From positions 1 through 64,000 of the forward strand of contig NZ_JDUI01000010.1 of the NCBI RefSeq assembly GCF_000771405.1: a DNA stretch of 64,000 bases, in the 5' to 3' direction. Positions within the stretch are counted from its first letter, which is position 1, and each line of letters opens with the position of its first letter. The translations under genes and the position numbers were made by a program. The stretch comes from Bifidobacterium pullorum DSM 20433 (GTDB lineage Bacteria > Actinomycetota > Actinomycetes > Actinomycetales > Bifidobacteriaceae). Positions 16,139-25,596 of this stretch are shown one piece after another. A model generated the notes under the pieces. It was not told the DNA's origin and did not search any database. It saw nothing but the letters and a program-made list of their open reading frames with translations.

Positions 16139-18694
16139 TCAAGGTAAGTCGAAGAAATCCGTCTGGTAGAGGTATCCCTTGCCCGCGGTCAGATCGTACT
16201 GCACAAGCCGGTAATCCTCGAGCAACTGACTGGCATCGGACGGTAGTGAATCCACGTCCACCACATTGCCTTGCGCGTCCAAGCACGTGGTCGTGCCTTC
16301 GCCGAGGCCGCCCGTCTTCATGATGATGCGGCTGAGTGCGGGAACCTCGTCGTGCGCCATCGTCAGGAACGCCAGATAGGGGGAGACCTTGGCGTTCATG
16401 TGCTCCGCCGCGGAAGACATGAAGTAATTCGACGATGTGTAATCGGATGTCTGCGCGGGCAGTTTGACGTCATGGGACTTGGATGCAGCGTTCGACCAGA
16501 TGAAGTAGTCGGTCTCGTGTAGGGTCACGGCGTTGTTCTCATCGGCGTAGGCCGTCTCGTAGATGCCGGGCAGATGATCGCCATAGAAGATCACGGTGAC
16601 CGGCTCGTCAAGGGCGTCAAGCTGGCTGAGGAATTCGGCGGTGGCTTGGTCCGTGATACTGATGCCTTTCGTATAGTTGTCGATCTGCCAGCGTTCGCCG
16701 TCGGGCAGGTTGGAGATGTCGGCCGCGTGGAACTCGTTGTCAAAGTAGTAGTCGCCGTACGGCACGTGATTCTGCATGGTTACCAGTTGGATGAACTGGG
16801 GGTCGTCGGACTGCTCTAGGGCGTCCAACACGTTTCGGTAGGAGGCGGCGTCGCTGACCTGCGGGGAATTGTCGATGCGGTCCTGATGGTCGATTTCAGG
16901 GTCGCTGTCCAGCGTGTAGAGGTGGGAGAAACCGAACTTCTTGTAATTCGAATCGCGGAAATACATGCTCTTGTAGTACGGGTGGAACGCGACGGACGCT
17001 TCGTCGCCGTACCGTTCCGTCCACAATTGATTGAACGAGTACGCCTGCTTCATCTTGGGCAGCAGCTGCTGGTAAGGGACGATCAGGGAGGGATCGAAAT
17101 TCGCCAGCGTCAGTCCGGTGAGCGCCTGGTATTCGATGTTGGCGGTGCCGCCGCCGTATCCGGGCGAGAGCATGAGCCCGGAGGTCGTTTGGTTTTTCAC
17201 CTCCCGGATGTTCGGCATCGGATCGATGGTGAAATCGACTCCGGGCACTCGTGTCGGATCGGAGAGAGTTTCCGAGAGCACCATGATGACGGTGCTGTCG
17301 GTCAAATCCGTGGTTCGGGTGTCGTTCAATTCGGAGGCCGCGTCACGGTACCGCCGCGCCACGGCATTCATGGCGTCCTCGCTGTAATCCTCAGGCTTGT
17401 CCATTGTGGTGGTGTGCGCCAAACGGAGGAAGGCCATGGCTGGACCGTTGTTCTGCGCATCCATGATGCTGTTCCATAACTCGGGACGGTCGGAGAGACT
17501 TTGTGCCCACTGCTGGGCCCAGGAATTGGAGATGCCGAGGTTCCACACCAATGAGAACAGCAGTGTGAAACTGGCTGCGGCCGCTGTGACACGGGTGGCT
17601 GCCAGCATAATGTTCTTGATGTTCAGGAAGCGCGAGGGGCGCCACGTGCAGGGAATCAACCCGTTGCGGCGATCAAGGAATTGCAGCAGGACGCAGATCA
17701 CCACGAACCAGATGATGCCGGTGACGGTGTCGGCGATCAGCTGCTGTCCCTCCTCCGGCACGAATGACATGAGTTCCCCGGTGTTGCCGCCGGAGATGAA
17801 ACTGAGATCGGCGGGAATGATGGGCTCGTTGCGGAACTGGACCTTGAAATGGTTGGCGACGGCGAACGTGACCATCACGCTGCCGAAGATCGCAGTCGCC
17901 ACCCAGAAACGGTTGAGCAGCGTGACGACCACCAGATAGATCAGGCCCAACAACAGGAAGTTGAGCAGGAACGTCATCTTCTCTTCGATCCACATCTGGC
18001 AGACGAATTTCGTCAGCTGACCGATGATGCCGTTGAGCGCACGCGTCGTATCATCGACCTGGGCGTCTTCGGCGTAGGTCGGCTCCTCACAGACGCTCCA
18101 CTGCAGAAACAGCACGGCCGCGGCCGTCACCAGCACGAAGATGATTGCGTATAACGCGAACGACAGTTTCGGGCGTTTGCGCCATACGGCACGGATGCCA
18201 CGGCCTGCAGGCGCAAGAGCGTTCAGCGTGGCGCGGATGCCGTGACCGATGGGCGCGAGAGCCTGTAGCGCGGCGCGGGCTTTGCCTTTCAACGTTTCGT
18301 CGGGTTCAGGAGTCCTCTCTGGTTGCAGGTCTTCCTCCGGGCTCTCGGGGTCTGCTGGTTCTTCTTTGATTGTTGGCGGTTCCTCGGAGTTTTCGTTGTT
18401 GTCTGAAGTCTTTGCCGATTCCGCGTCGTCTTCGGTTCCGGCCGGTTCGTCGGTTATCTCGAGATTCCCCGACTGAACGGTGTCTTCGTGTTCCGTGGAC
18501 TCTCCGGTGGCTTCCTCTCCGGCGGTTCCCTCTCCGGCGGTTCCCTCTCCGGTGGTTCCCTCGTCGGTGGTTTCCTCGCCGGCGGTTTCATCCATAGTTC
18601 CCTCATCCCCCGGATGAGTCTCCTGGGCGTCCTTGTCCGGGATTTCAGTATCGTCGTTGTTGCACATGTCACCGTTGGTTCTGTTGACGTTCAT
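16139..18694 (-). CDS. LtaS-like sulfatase-fold phosphoglycerol transferase
   Basis: The product is 851 residues: an acidic, Gly/Thr/Glu-rich N-terminus of about 130 residues with a repeated GEGTA pentapeptide, a basic stretch, five membrane helices (about 165-430) and an extracytoplasmic sulfatase-fold domain (about 460-830). The catalytic Thr is probably in YGGGTANIEYQALTG (near 518). A metal site is in MVLSETLSD, and MQNHVPYGDYYF and FYGDHLPG match the LtaS series. Such enzymes move glycerol phosphate from phosphatidylglycerol onto glycolipids or wall glycans; in bifidobacteria, glycerophosphate-decorated lipoglycans are known. An ATG at 18667 is an alternative start. Neither has a convincing ribosome site. 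Confidence 0.85.
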   Translation of the reverse strand: MNVNRTNGDMCNNDDTEIPDKDAQETHPGDEGTMDETAGEETTDEGTTGEGTAGEGTAGEEATGESTEHEDTVQSGNLEITDEPAGTEDDAESAKTSDNNENSEEPPTIKEEPADPESPEEDLQPERTPEPDETLKGKARAALQALAPIGHGIRATLNALAPAGRGIRAVWRKRPKLSFALYAIIFVLVTAAAVLFLQWSVCEEPTYAEDAQVDDTTRALNGIIGQLTKFVCQMWIEEKMTFLLNFLLLGLIYLVVVTLLNRFWVATAIFGSVMVTFAVANHFKVQFRNEPIIPADLSFISGGNTGELMSFVPEEGQQLIADTVTGIIWFVVICVLLQFLDRRNGLIPCTWRPSRFLNIKNIMLAATRVTAAAASFTLLFSLVWNLGISNSWAQQWAQSLSDRPELWNSIMDAQNNGPAMAFLRLAHTTTMDKPEDYSEDAMNAVARRYRDAASELNDTRTTDLTDSTVIMVLSETLSDPTRVPGVDFTIDPMPNIREVKNQTTSGLMLSPGYGGGTANIEYQALTGLTLANFDPSLIVPYQQLLPKMKQAYSFNQLWTERYGDEASVAFHPYYKSMYFRDSNYKKFGFSHLYTLDSDPEIDHQDRIDNSPQVSDAASYRNVLDALEQSDDPQFIQLVTMQNHVPYGDYYFDNEFHAADISNLPDGERWQIDNYTKGISITDQATAEFLSQLDALDEPVTVIFYGDHLPGIYETAYADENNAVTLHETDYFIWSNAASKSHDVKLPAQTSDYTSSNYFMSSAAEHMNAKVSPYLAFLTMAHDEVPALSRIIMKTGGLGEGTTTCLDAQGNVVDVDSLPSDASQLLEDYRLVQYDLTAGKGYLYQTDFFDLP
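18501..18590 (-). repeat. 15-bp tandem repeat, six units, in the LtaS-like gene
   Basis: On the plus strand the unit is TCTCCGGCGGTTCCC with few variants, repeated six times without gaps. It encodes GEGTA/GEETT-type pentapeptides in the cytoplasmic N-terminal tail. The length is a multiple of three, so unit-number change would not break the frame. Confidence 0.9.
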
Positions 18695-18818
18695 TCCAGC
18701 CGCAACATTCTACACTGTCAAGCTGGACCGGTTCGGTCGGCTGCATCCGGCTTCGAGGACGGTGCGGGTAATCCGGTAAGCTGGGGGTATTGCGAATCAT
18801 CGGAAACAAGGAGCATCG

Positions 18819-20336
18819 ATGCCTGTCACGACGTCCGCCGAATCCGCCACATCAGCCACAGCCCCCACCGCCGTGGACCTGAGCGCCGTCGCCTTCGCCG
18901 TCGAAGGTGCGGCCTACAGCAGCGAGAGCGAAACCCACGTCGCATATCGCCCGCAGTCGCTGTATCTCATCGGCGCGGACGGCGTCATCGCGGCCGTCCT
19001 CACGCCGGACAACCTGCAATACCACGCCGTCCGCGCCGAATTGGCCCGGCTCAACCGTCTCACCAGTCTCGCCGACGGACAGTATCTGCTCCCCGGCTTC
19101 TCCGACCTGCATCTGCACGCCCCGCAGTGGGCGCAGGCCGGTGCCGCCCTGGACGAGCCGCTCGAACGCTGGCTCGGCCGCTACACGTTCCCCACCGAGG
19201 CGCGGTTCAAGGACCTCGCATACGCCGACCGTGCCCATCGTCACCTTGTCCAGGCCACGCTCGCACGTGGCACCACCAGCGTCCTGTACTACGACACCAT
19301 CGATCGGGCCGCCGCCGTCAACCTGGCACATGTGTGCACCGAACTCGGCCAGCGCGGGTTCATCGGCAAGGTCGTCATGGACGATCCGGCCGCCAACCCC
19401 GAGTACTATCGCGAGGACACCGCCACGGCATTGGGCGAAACCGAACGGTTCGTCAACGAGGTGCGCGAGTTCGCAGGCGAGTTTTCAGGCGGTGGCTCCG
19501 CGGGCGATCCCGTTCGCCTCTCCGGCTCGGACCGTGATCTATCGGGCAGCGCTGGTCGCAGCCTTGACGCGACACCGTCGCTCGTCCAGCCGGTCATCAC
19601 CCCACGGTTCATCCCCAGCTGTACCGACGAGGCTCTGGAAGGATTGGGGGCGTTGGCCGCGAAGTACCACTGCTTCACCCAGTCGCACTGTTCGGAAAGC
19701 GACTGGGAACACCACACCGTGTTCGAACGCTACGGGCGATCGGACACGGAGGCGCTCGACATGTTCGGGTTGCTGACCGACCGCACGGTCATGCACCACT
19801 GCGTATACCTGTCCGAATCCGATGCGGACCTGTTCGCGAGGCGAGGCGCGGCCGTGGCCCACTGCCCATTGTCCAACGCGTATTTCGCGAACGCGGTGGC
19901 GCCGGTGCGGCGGTATCGGCGGCAGGGCGTCACGGTCGGGCTCGGCACCGACATCTCCGGCGGATACGATCCGAGCGTGCATGCGATGGTTCGTCTGGCG
20001 GCGATCGTGTCGCGCAACCTGGAATCCGGCGTCGACGCTTCCCGTGCGGCGGATGAGCGCGGGGGAGTGGCGGACGCGCTGGTCACTCTTGATCGGGCGT
20101 TCTATCTGGCCACCGTCGGCGGTGCGGAGGCGTTGGGCGTGCGCGCCGGACGCTTGGAAGCCGGCTACGCGTGGGACGTGCAGCTCATCGACGTGCATGC
20201 GCCGGGCGGCGATCTGCCGATCTTCGAACGTGATGAGGATCCGGCGATCACCTTCCAGAAGATCATGAACCTCTCGACACCGGCGAACATCCGAGCCGTA
20301 TGGGTGCAGGGGCGTCTGGCCCATGGGGACTGCTAG
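18819..20336 (+). CDS. guaD: Guanine deaminase
   Basis: The product is 505 residues, ATG with AAGGAG at 18808-18813. It is an amidohydrolase-superfamily protein of the guanine deaminase group: metal ligands in PGFSDLHLHAPQW, FIPSCTDEAL substrate loop, FTQSHCSES (metal His), MHHCVYL and GLGTDISGGYDPS (catalytic Asp). It converts guanine to xanthine and ammonia in purine salvage. It is longer than the usual 440-460 residues because of an N-terminal extension and a Gly/Ser-rich insertion (about residues 220-250) before the conserved PVITPRF strand. It stands alone between the divergent LtaS-like gene and convergent prs; all are linked only by position. Confidence 0.93.
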   Translation: MPVTTSAESATSATAPTAVDLSAVAFAVEGAAYSSESETHVAYRPQSLYLIGADGVIAAVLTPDNLQYHAVRAELARLNRLTSLADGQYLLPGFSDLHLHAPQWAQAGAALDEPLERWLGRYTFPTEARFKDLAYADRAHRHLVQATLARGTTSVLYYDTIDRAAAVNLAHVCTELGQRGFIGKVVMDDPAANPEYYREDTATALGETERFVNEVREFAGEFSGGGSAGDPVRLSGSDRDLSGSAGRSLDATPSLVQPVITPRFIPSCTDEALEGLGALAAKYHCFTQSHCSESDWEHHTVFERYGRSDTEALDMFGLLTDRTVMHHCVYLSESDADLFARRGAAVAHCPLSNAYFANAVAPVRRYRRQGVTVGLGTDISGGYDPSVHAMVRLAAIVSRNLESGVDASRAADERGGVADALVTLDRAFYLATVGGAEALGVRAGRLEAGYAWDVQLIDVHAPGGDLPIFERDEDPAITFQKIMNLSTPANIRAVWVQGRLAHGDC

Positions 20337-20337
20337 G

Positions 20338-20447
20338 TAGCCCTTTTGATGCAGTCTCACGGTGCTTGTGCTTCAGATGGGCCAGTTGCCGGGCTGTAGG
20401 TGGCCCTTTTGATGCAGGCTTACGGTGTTGCTGCAACAAAAGGGCCG
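20338..20447. repeat. Dispersed palindromic repeat, site 1 (two tandem copies)
   Basis: Two related hairpin units follow each other: TAGCCCTTTTGATGCAG...CTTCAGATGGGCCAGTTGCC (20338-20390) and GGCCCTTTTGATGCAG...CTGCAACAAAAGGGCC (20402-20446). Members of the same family occur at 29636, 47857 and 57158. Confidence 0.8.
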
Positions 20448-20476
20448 GCATCGTCTCGATACGACGATGCCGGCCC
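20442..20476. terminator. Bidirectional terminator between guaD and prs
   Basis: A 14-bp perfect stem (GGGCCGGCATCGTC with its complement at 20463-20476) and a 7-nt loop sit between convergent genes. Confidence 0.75.
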
Positions 20477-20509
20477 TTGCGCTGAATGCTTACAAGCTGA
20501 GGCGGTGGC

Positions 20510-21523
20510 TTACGCGTAGATGTTGCGCGGGCGCATATCCTCGGGCAGTCCGTTGAGCAGCGTGCTGACCGAGCCGGATTCAAACACCGAGCGGACGCCG
20601 GCCGCCAGCAGCGGCGCCACGGAAAGTACGGTCATATTCGGCAGGCGCTTCTCTTCGGGCACCGGCACGGTATCCATGAGCACGATCTCGCGCGCACCGC
20701 ACTGGCTCAGGCGCTCCACGGCGGGACCGGAGAGCAGGCCATGCGTGGCCACCAGGGTCACGGAGGCGGCACCGGCGTTGGTCAGGGTGCGCACAGCCTC
20801 GCAGATGGTGCCGGCGGTATCGATCATGTCGTCGACGACCACGCAGTCGCGGCCCTTGACTTCGCCGATGATGCCGTGGGCTTCGGCGCAGTTCGGACGC
20901 GTGGTGTCGCGGGTCTTGTGGATGAAGGCGAGCGGCAGTCCGCCCAGCTTGGCGGCCCACTGTTCGGAGACCTTGATGCGGCCGGCGTCAGGGGAGACGA
21001 TGGTGGTGTTTTCCAAAGGCAGATGGCCGCGCACATAGTCGAGCAGCACCGGCATGGCGGTCAGATGGTCGACGGGGCCGTTGAAGAATCCCTGCTCCTG
21101 CGCGGCATGCAGGTCGACGGTCATGATGCGGTCCGCGCCGGCGGTGCGGAACAGGTCGAAGATCAGTCGCGCGGTGATCGGCTCGCGGCCCTGGTGCTTC
21201 TTGTCCTGGCGCGAATAGCCCATGAAGGGGCAGACGGCGGTGATGGAGCGTGCGGAGGCGCGCTTGAGCGCGTCGATCATGATGAGCTGCTCCATGATCC
21301 ATGTGTTGATCGGAGCGGTGTGCGACTGCATGACGAACACGTCGGCGCCGCGCACCGGCTCGGTGAAACGGATGTACATCTCGCCGTTCGCGAAGTCGTA
21401 GGCGGTGGTTTCCAACACCGTGGTTCCAAGGTATTTGGCGGTTTCCGTGGCTTGTTCGGGGTAGGCGCGTCCCGTTACCAGCGCCAGTCGCTTATCCGGT
21501 GTGCCTTCGAGAATCGCCGACAT
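20510..21523 (-). CDS. prs: Ribose-phosphate pyrophosphokinase (PRPP synthetase)
   Basis: The product is 337 residues from the ATG at 21523 (AAGGAAAGG upstream; the frame is open further but that part is not homologous). It makes phosphoribosyl pyrophosphate from ribose 5-phosphate and ATP for purine, pyrimidine, His and Trp synthesis. Motifs: FANGEMYIRFTEPVRG (phosphate-binding N-terminus), GYSRQDKKHQGREPITA (ATP/flexible loop), VDLHAAQEQGFF and the PRPP loop VVVDDMIDTAGTI. The length is slightly above the usual 310-330 residues. The tail ends in PRNIYA. It is read towards guaD with a shared terminator; its promoter probably overlaps the AT-rich TATATT near 21589. Confidence 0.96.
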   Translation of the reverse strand: MSAILEGTPDKRLALVTGRAYPEQATETAKYLGTTVLETTAYDFANGEMYIRFTEPVRGADVFVMQSHTAPINTWIMEQLIMIDALKRASARSITAVCPFMGYSRQDKKHQGREPITARLIFDLFRTAGADRIMTVDLHAAQEQGFFNGPVDHLTAMPVLLDYVRGHLPLENTTIVSPDAGRIKVSEQWAAKLGGLPLAFIHKTRDTTRPNCAEAHGIIGEVKGRDCVVVDDMIDTAGTICEAVRTLTNAGAASVTLVATHGLLSGPAVERLSQCGAREIVLMDTVPVPEEKRLPNMTVLSVAPLLAAGVRSVFESGSVSTLLNGLPEDMRPRNIYA

Positions 21524-21598
21524 GATCCGCCTTTCCTTGATACCGTGCCGCTTGCATGCCGTTGTATGGCATGGTGCAAACCGTATTCCAATATACAA

Positions 21599-21632
21599 GC
21601 AACCCGCCACCCGAATGCGGATGGCGGGTTGC
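21599..21632 (-). terminator. Terminator of the zinc-ribbon gene
   Basis: An 11-bp perfect stem (GCAACCCGCCA, 21599-21609, with 21622-21632) and a 12-nt loop lie downstream of the minus-strand gene ending at 21772 and upstream of prs. Confidence 0.65.
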
Positions 21633-21771
21633 CTGCGCTGTGTCAGCGTCGTCCGTTGACCGTGACCCTTGCCCGGCACCGCGTAATGTCCGATGCCCGA
21701 AGGCGGCGGAACATCATGCGGCGCCGGCTCGGCGCGGCTGCCGATGTGGCCGAGCCGACTGAATCACCGGG

Positions 21772-24700
21772 TCAGTACTGGTCGATGGTGACCGTCACCT
21801 GGTCTCCGTCGATGGTGAATGTGCCATCGAGGTAGAAGAAGTCGGTGCTGTCTTCAGGCTCCCAGGTGTCGTCGTTTATGCGGTACTCGTAGGTGACTTC
21901 GGCTTCGCCTATGGAGGTGGAGAACATGCCGGAGCTCAGGTCGACGTAGTCGATCACCGGGCTTTCGGTGATGCTCCATGCGAAGTTGCGGTAGCGATCC
22001 TTCAAGTAGACGTACTTGCCGAACGGACATCCTTCAGGCTCCGCCTCGGTGGATGCGGCGCAGACCTGGAGCTGCGCGTCGATCTCCGACTGGATGGCTT
22101 CGGTGAGCGCATCGGTAGGCTCCGCATCAATGTAGGCGTAGCTGGTGTCATAGGTGTTCACGGTTATCGGTTCGGTGGCGATGAAGTCCGATTCGGCGGC
22201 GGCGACCCGGTAGGTGCCCGGATAGACCTTGAACACGAGGCCCGAATCCAGACTGCCGCTGACCGCATTCTCCTCGGTCACTTCGATGCCGTTGATGGAG
22301 ATCTCGGAGATGGCGGAATCCGCCGTCACCTGAATCTCCTTGAGCAACGGCGTGGTGACGTTCCAGTCGGGGAAGACCAGGAAGTTCGATCCGGTGGACG
22401 CCATGGTGAAGGTGTCGTTGACCGTGTTGCCGCTGATCGTGTAGGACACGCTCACCGACTTGGAACCGTCGGCGTTGTCGGCGATACCCGTGACCCTGGC
22501 GTTGGTGATGGTCGCGTTTTCGGCTTGGGCGGCCTGCTTGGTCAGCAGGACTCGCTGTGCCTGATCGATCTGCGGATCGGCGATGTTGTTCGCCTCGTCA
22601 TAGTTGCCGCTGGCCAGCGCCGCCACATACCGGTCGGCGACCGACTGCGGGTTGAACACGGTGGCGTTCAGCACGGCGTAGGCGATGCCGAGCAGGATGG
22701 CCACCCCCGCCACGACGGCGCCGATGATGATGCCGGTCTTCTGCTTGGCGCTCAACGGCTTGCCCTGCGGCGCGGCAGGAGGAATGCTCGGCGGGATGGC
22801 CGGCGGGACCTGCGCGTTGCCCGCCGCTGCCTGCTGGTCCGAAACGGACTGGTAGGTCGGCGCGGGCTGCGGCGTGAACGTCTGCTGCACGGCACCGGTC
22901 GGCACCTGCGCCGTCTGTGCGAATGGCGCAGGCTGAGGCGTTTGGGAATCCTGCTGGTGTTCGGACGTCTGGACGGCCGTCGGAATCGGCGCGGTCGGGG
23001 CCTGCTGGACGGCTGACACGTCAATCGGCGTGGTCGCTGTGTCAACCGAGCTCTGCGTGTTTTCAGCAGGCTGGCCGCCGTTGGCGTTCATGATGGCCGC
23101 TCCGGCCACGCCCATGGCGGCCACTCCCGCGGTAGCGCCCACAGCGGCTGCGGAGACTCCGGAGGATGCTGCGTCATTCGGCATCGTATTGGTCGGCATC
23201 GTGCCGGGCGTGGCGACATCGGCCGGGCTGGCTACGGCGGCCGGGGCAGCGGGTGCCGCGGGGGCCTTGGCCGAGCAGGCGGCCACATAGTCGCGCACGT
23301 TCTGCGGTGTGGCCTGCACGGTGCCTCCGACGAAGCACTTCCACAGCCCGGGCATCGAAACCACCAGCGACGGGCCGAACGTCAGCGCCACCACTTCGAT
23401 GAGGAACGCCCAGATGGCGGCGACCAGGAAGAACCACATGGCCGGTCCGAAGGTCATGGCGTAGGAACCCTGGGAGGCGATCGCCGCGGTGACGTTCCAC
23501 GAGACGAAGGACAGGCTCATAATCAGCCAGGCCACCACGGCCACGACCGGCGACTTCCACGAGTGCTTCCAATCGGCGTATGCGCGGTCATACATGTTGC
23601 GTGCGGACGCGCGCAGCGCGATATAGAACGTGGCCACCACGAACACGACCACAAGCAGGATGAGCATCCAACGGCCATCGCTCACATTCGGGGCATACGC
23701 CGAAATGCTTGCGGTCTGCTGCTGCCCTGTGACCACGACATCCACCGATCCGAGCGCACCGACGACGAAGAACGCGATCGGCAGGAAGGGGAACAGCATC
23801 AGGATGAGCAGCAGCGTGCCCGGTGCCTTGTTGGAGATGGCGGAAACGACGAGCGCGATGATTCCGACGGCGGTGAACACCACGGAGTACACCATGACGG
23901 ATTCGGCCACCGTGCGCACGAAACCACGCGTGCGATGCATCCAGCGCCATACGGCAAGGAACACATTGCTGGAATCGGGGGCATACTGGGCCAGCGCATA
24001 GCCCGCCAGCGCGCCGAGACCGGCGATGAGGAAGGTCATCAGGAACGTGCGGAACGTCGCGCCGCTCAGCGAGGCCGATGCGCCGTACCCGCCGCTGGAT
24101 GCGCTGACGGACAGCGGGAAGATCGCGGCCAGCACCACATACACGATGGCGCACGCCAGACCCACTGCCGCGGCGCTGATGGCGCCGGTCCATGCGAAGC
24201 GCACGGCGTGCTTGCGCGCGAACAGGTAGGCGCCGAACGCCGCGCCGATCATGAGCGCAAGACCGGACAACCCCAGCGGGGTGGCCAGGGAGATATGCGC
24301 CATCGAATCCAGCGAGATGCCCGCCGCGGAGGCGCCGAGCGAGAATGAGCCGGAGACGCCCATGACCAGCGACATCACCAGCAGCTGCAGGAAGTTCAAA
24401 CCGGAGAAGAGGGAGGTGAAGCTGCCCATGCCGATGGACGACATCAGCGAGGACACGTCTCCGAGCTCGGAGGAGACCTGCCCCATGGCCGCCGTGCAGA
24501 TGATGGCGTTGATCAGCGCCAGCACGATCGCGGCACCTACGCCGATGCCCAGGGACACCCCGGCCGTCTGCAGCACCGCCGGGGCCGTGAGCTCGCGGAC
24601 CATGCGGTTGGAGGTGATGGCCTGGGTATTGATGGTGGGGGTCTGCATGGGCTGTGCCGGAGGCATCTGCGGCGGCACGGCACCGCCCATGGCATTGCCC

Positions 24701-25254
24701 GCCATCTGCGGTCCGGCGGTCTGCGGTCCGGCATCCGGCGCCGCGACTGGTGCCGTAGCCGGTTTCGCGTCAGTCGGCATGCCGGGGGCGACTTGTTCAG
24801 GAGTGACTTGTTCGGGGGTGCCCTGTTCGGGTACGGCCGGTTCTGCGGCCTCCGGCGTGTCTTGCGCAACCTGTTCGGCTGCCGCCTGCGGGGCGTCCTG
24901 TTCCGAGGCTACCTGCTCGGGGGCGTCCTGCACCTCCGCGACCGGCTGCATGATGGTCGTCTTCGACTCATCCGGTTCGGCCGGACCCTCCGACTCAACG
25001 GACGGGAGTACCGTTGTCGCGGCGTCGTCGACGGTCGTGTCGTCGGCATCCGGGGTGGTGACAAGGGTGGGTGCGGCATCGTCGCCGGCGGGTTCGGGCG
25101 CGACAGGTGCCGTGGGCGAGGCGGGCGCAGCCGGCGCATCGGCCACCACGGTCGGCGCCTCGGCGGGGGGAGGCGCCACAGGGAGCTGGGTGCCGCATTG
25201 CGCGCAGAACCTGGCTCCTTCTCTCATGTGTGCTCCACATTGAGGACAGAACAT
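21772..25254 (-). CDS. Very large zinc-ribbon multi-pass membrane protein, function unknown
   Basis: The product is 1,160 residues. An N-terminal zinc ribbon (CPQC at 3-6, CAQC at 17-20) is followed by an Ala/Pro/Glu-rich disordered stretch (about 25-215), a block of about eight to ten membrane helices (about 230-610), a second long Ala/Pro/Gln-rich stretch (about 640-845), a single helix (about 850-880) and an outside C-terminal domain of about 270 residues. The last part resembles the repeated domains of TcaA/YvbJ-type zinc-ribbon proteins (VADRYVAALASGNYDEANNIAD). It looks like two membrane modules joined by disordered linkers. The start has GGAGAC upstream. A role in envelope sensing is only suggested by the TcaA-like half. 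Confidence 0.7.
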   Translation of the reverse strand: MFCPQCGAHMREGARFCAQCGTQLPVAPPPAEAPTVVADAPAAPASPTAPVAPEPAGDDAAPTLVTTPDADDTTVDDAATTVLPSVESEGPAEPDESKTTIMQPVAEVQDAPEQVASEQDAPQAAAEQVAQDTPEAAEPAVPEQGTPEQVTPEQVAPGMPTDAKPATAPVAAPDAGPQTAGPQMAGNAMGGAVPPQMPPAQPMQTPTINTQAITSNRMVRELTAPAVLQTAGVSLGIGVGAAIVLALINAIICTAAMGQVSSELGDVSSLMSSIGMGSFTSLFSGLNFLQLLVMSLVMGVSGSFSLGASAAGISLDSMAHISLATPLGLSGLALMIGAAFGAYLFARKHAVRFAWTGAISAAAVGLACAIVYVVLAAIFPLSVSASSGGYGASASLSGATFRTFLMTFLIAGLGALAGYALAQYAPDSSNVFLAVWRWMHRTRGFVRTVAESVMVYSVVFTAVGIIALVVSAISNKAPGTLLLILMLFPFLPIAFFVVGALGSVDVVVTGQQQTASISAYAPNVSDGRWMLILLVVVFVVATFYIALRASARNMYDRAYADWKHSWKSPVVAVVAWLIMSLSFVSWNVTAAIASQGSYAMTFGPAMWFFLVAAIWAFLIEVVALTFGPSLVVSMPGLWKCFVGGTVQATPQNVRDYVAACSAKAPAAPAAPAAVASPADVATPGTMPTNTMPNDAASSGVSAAAVGATAGVAAMGVAGAAIMNANGGQPAENTQSSVDTATTPIDVSAVQQAPTAPIPTAVQTSEHQQDSQTPQPAPFAQTAQVPTGAVQQTFTPQPAPTYQSVSDQQAAAGNAQVPPAIPPSIPPAAPQGKPLSAKQKTGIIIGAVVAGVAILLGIAYAVLNATVFNPQSVADRYVAALASGNYDEANNIADPQIDQAQRVLLTKQAAQAENATITNARVTGIADNADGSKSVSVSYTISGNTVNDTFTMASTGSNFLVFPDWNVTTPLLKEIQVTADSAISEISINGIEVTEENAVSGSLDSGLVFKVYPGTYRVAAAESDFIATEPITVNTYDTSYAYIDAEPTDALTEAIQSEIDAQLQVCAASTEAEPEGCPFGKYVYLKDRYRNFAWSITESPVIDYVDLSSGMFSTSIGEAEVTYEYRINDDTWEPEDSTDFFYLDGTFTIDGDQVTVTIDQY

Positions 25255-25517
25255 AAGGTCTCCATTCAGGGATCGGGTCTACTCTGTTCGTCTCCCATGC
25301 TAGACGCATCCTCCGGCAGTCGGTACATATCTACCGACATAAGAGAGGCGTTTTATGCTGAAGACACCAGACGGTCAATCATTGGGCGAAAGGGGAAGCG
25401 ATGATGCCGTATCGGATGATGCCGTTCCAGCGGTGCGATGCCTCGGGGGTATGTTCGTTTCGCATCCGGATCTCCTCCGGAATGTCGTCGTCGCGGGTTA
25501 TTCTTTCAAGGTTGCCC

Positions 25518-25596
25518 GTGGCATGTCCGCGGGCGGCGCGTATACACACTCCTGCCGCGGAAGGTCCGTGGCCGAATAGTCCGAAGGAGGTGGGTG
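25518..25596 (+). promoter_or_regulatory. Promoter and leader of the rpsF operon, possible S6:S18 autoregulatory site
   Basis: GTGGCA and TATACA (25541-25546) are 17 bp apart and would start an mRNA about 45 nt before rpsF. The leader contains GCCGCGG-AAGGT-CCGTGGC, a 7-bp stem with one G-U pair, followed by CCGAAT and CCGAAGGAGG. In other bacteria S6:S18 binds a CCG-containing leader hairpin; equivalence here is a guess. Positions 25255-25517 hold nothing else that I recognise. Confidence 0.4.

Noticed and set aside
18819..20336. Chlorohydrolase or cytosine deaminase instead of guanine deaminase
   Set aside because: The PGFxDLHxHAPQ, CTDE and GLGTDxSGG motifs together are specific to guanine deaminases.
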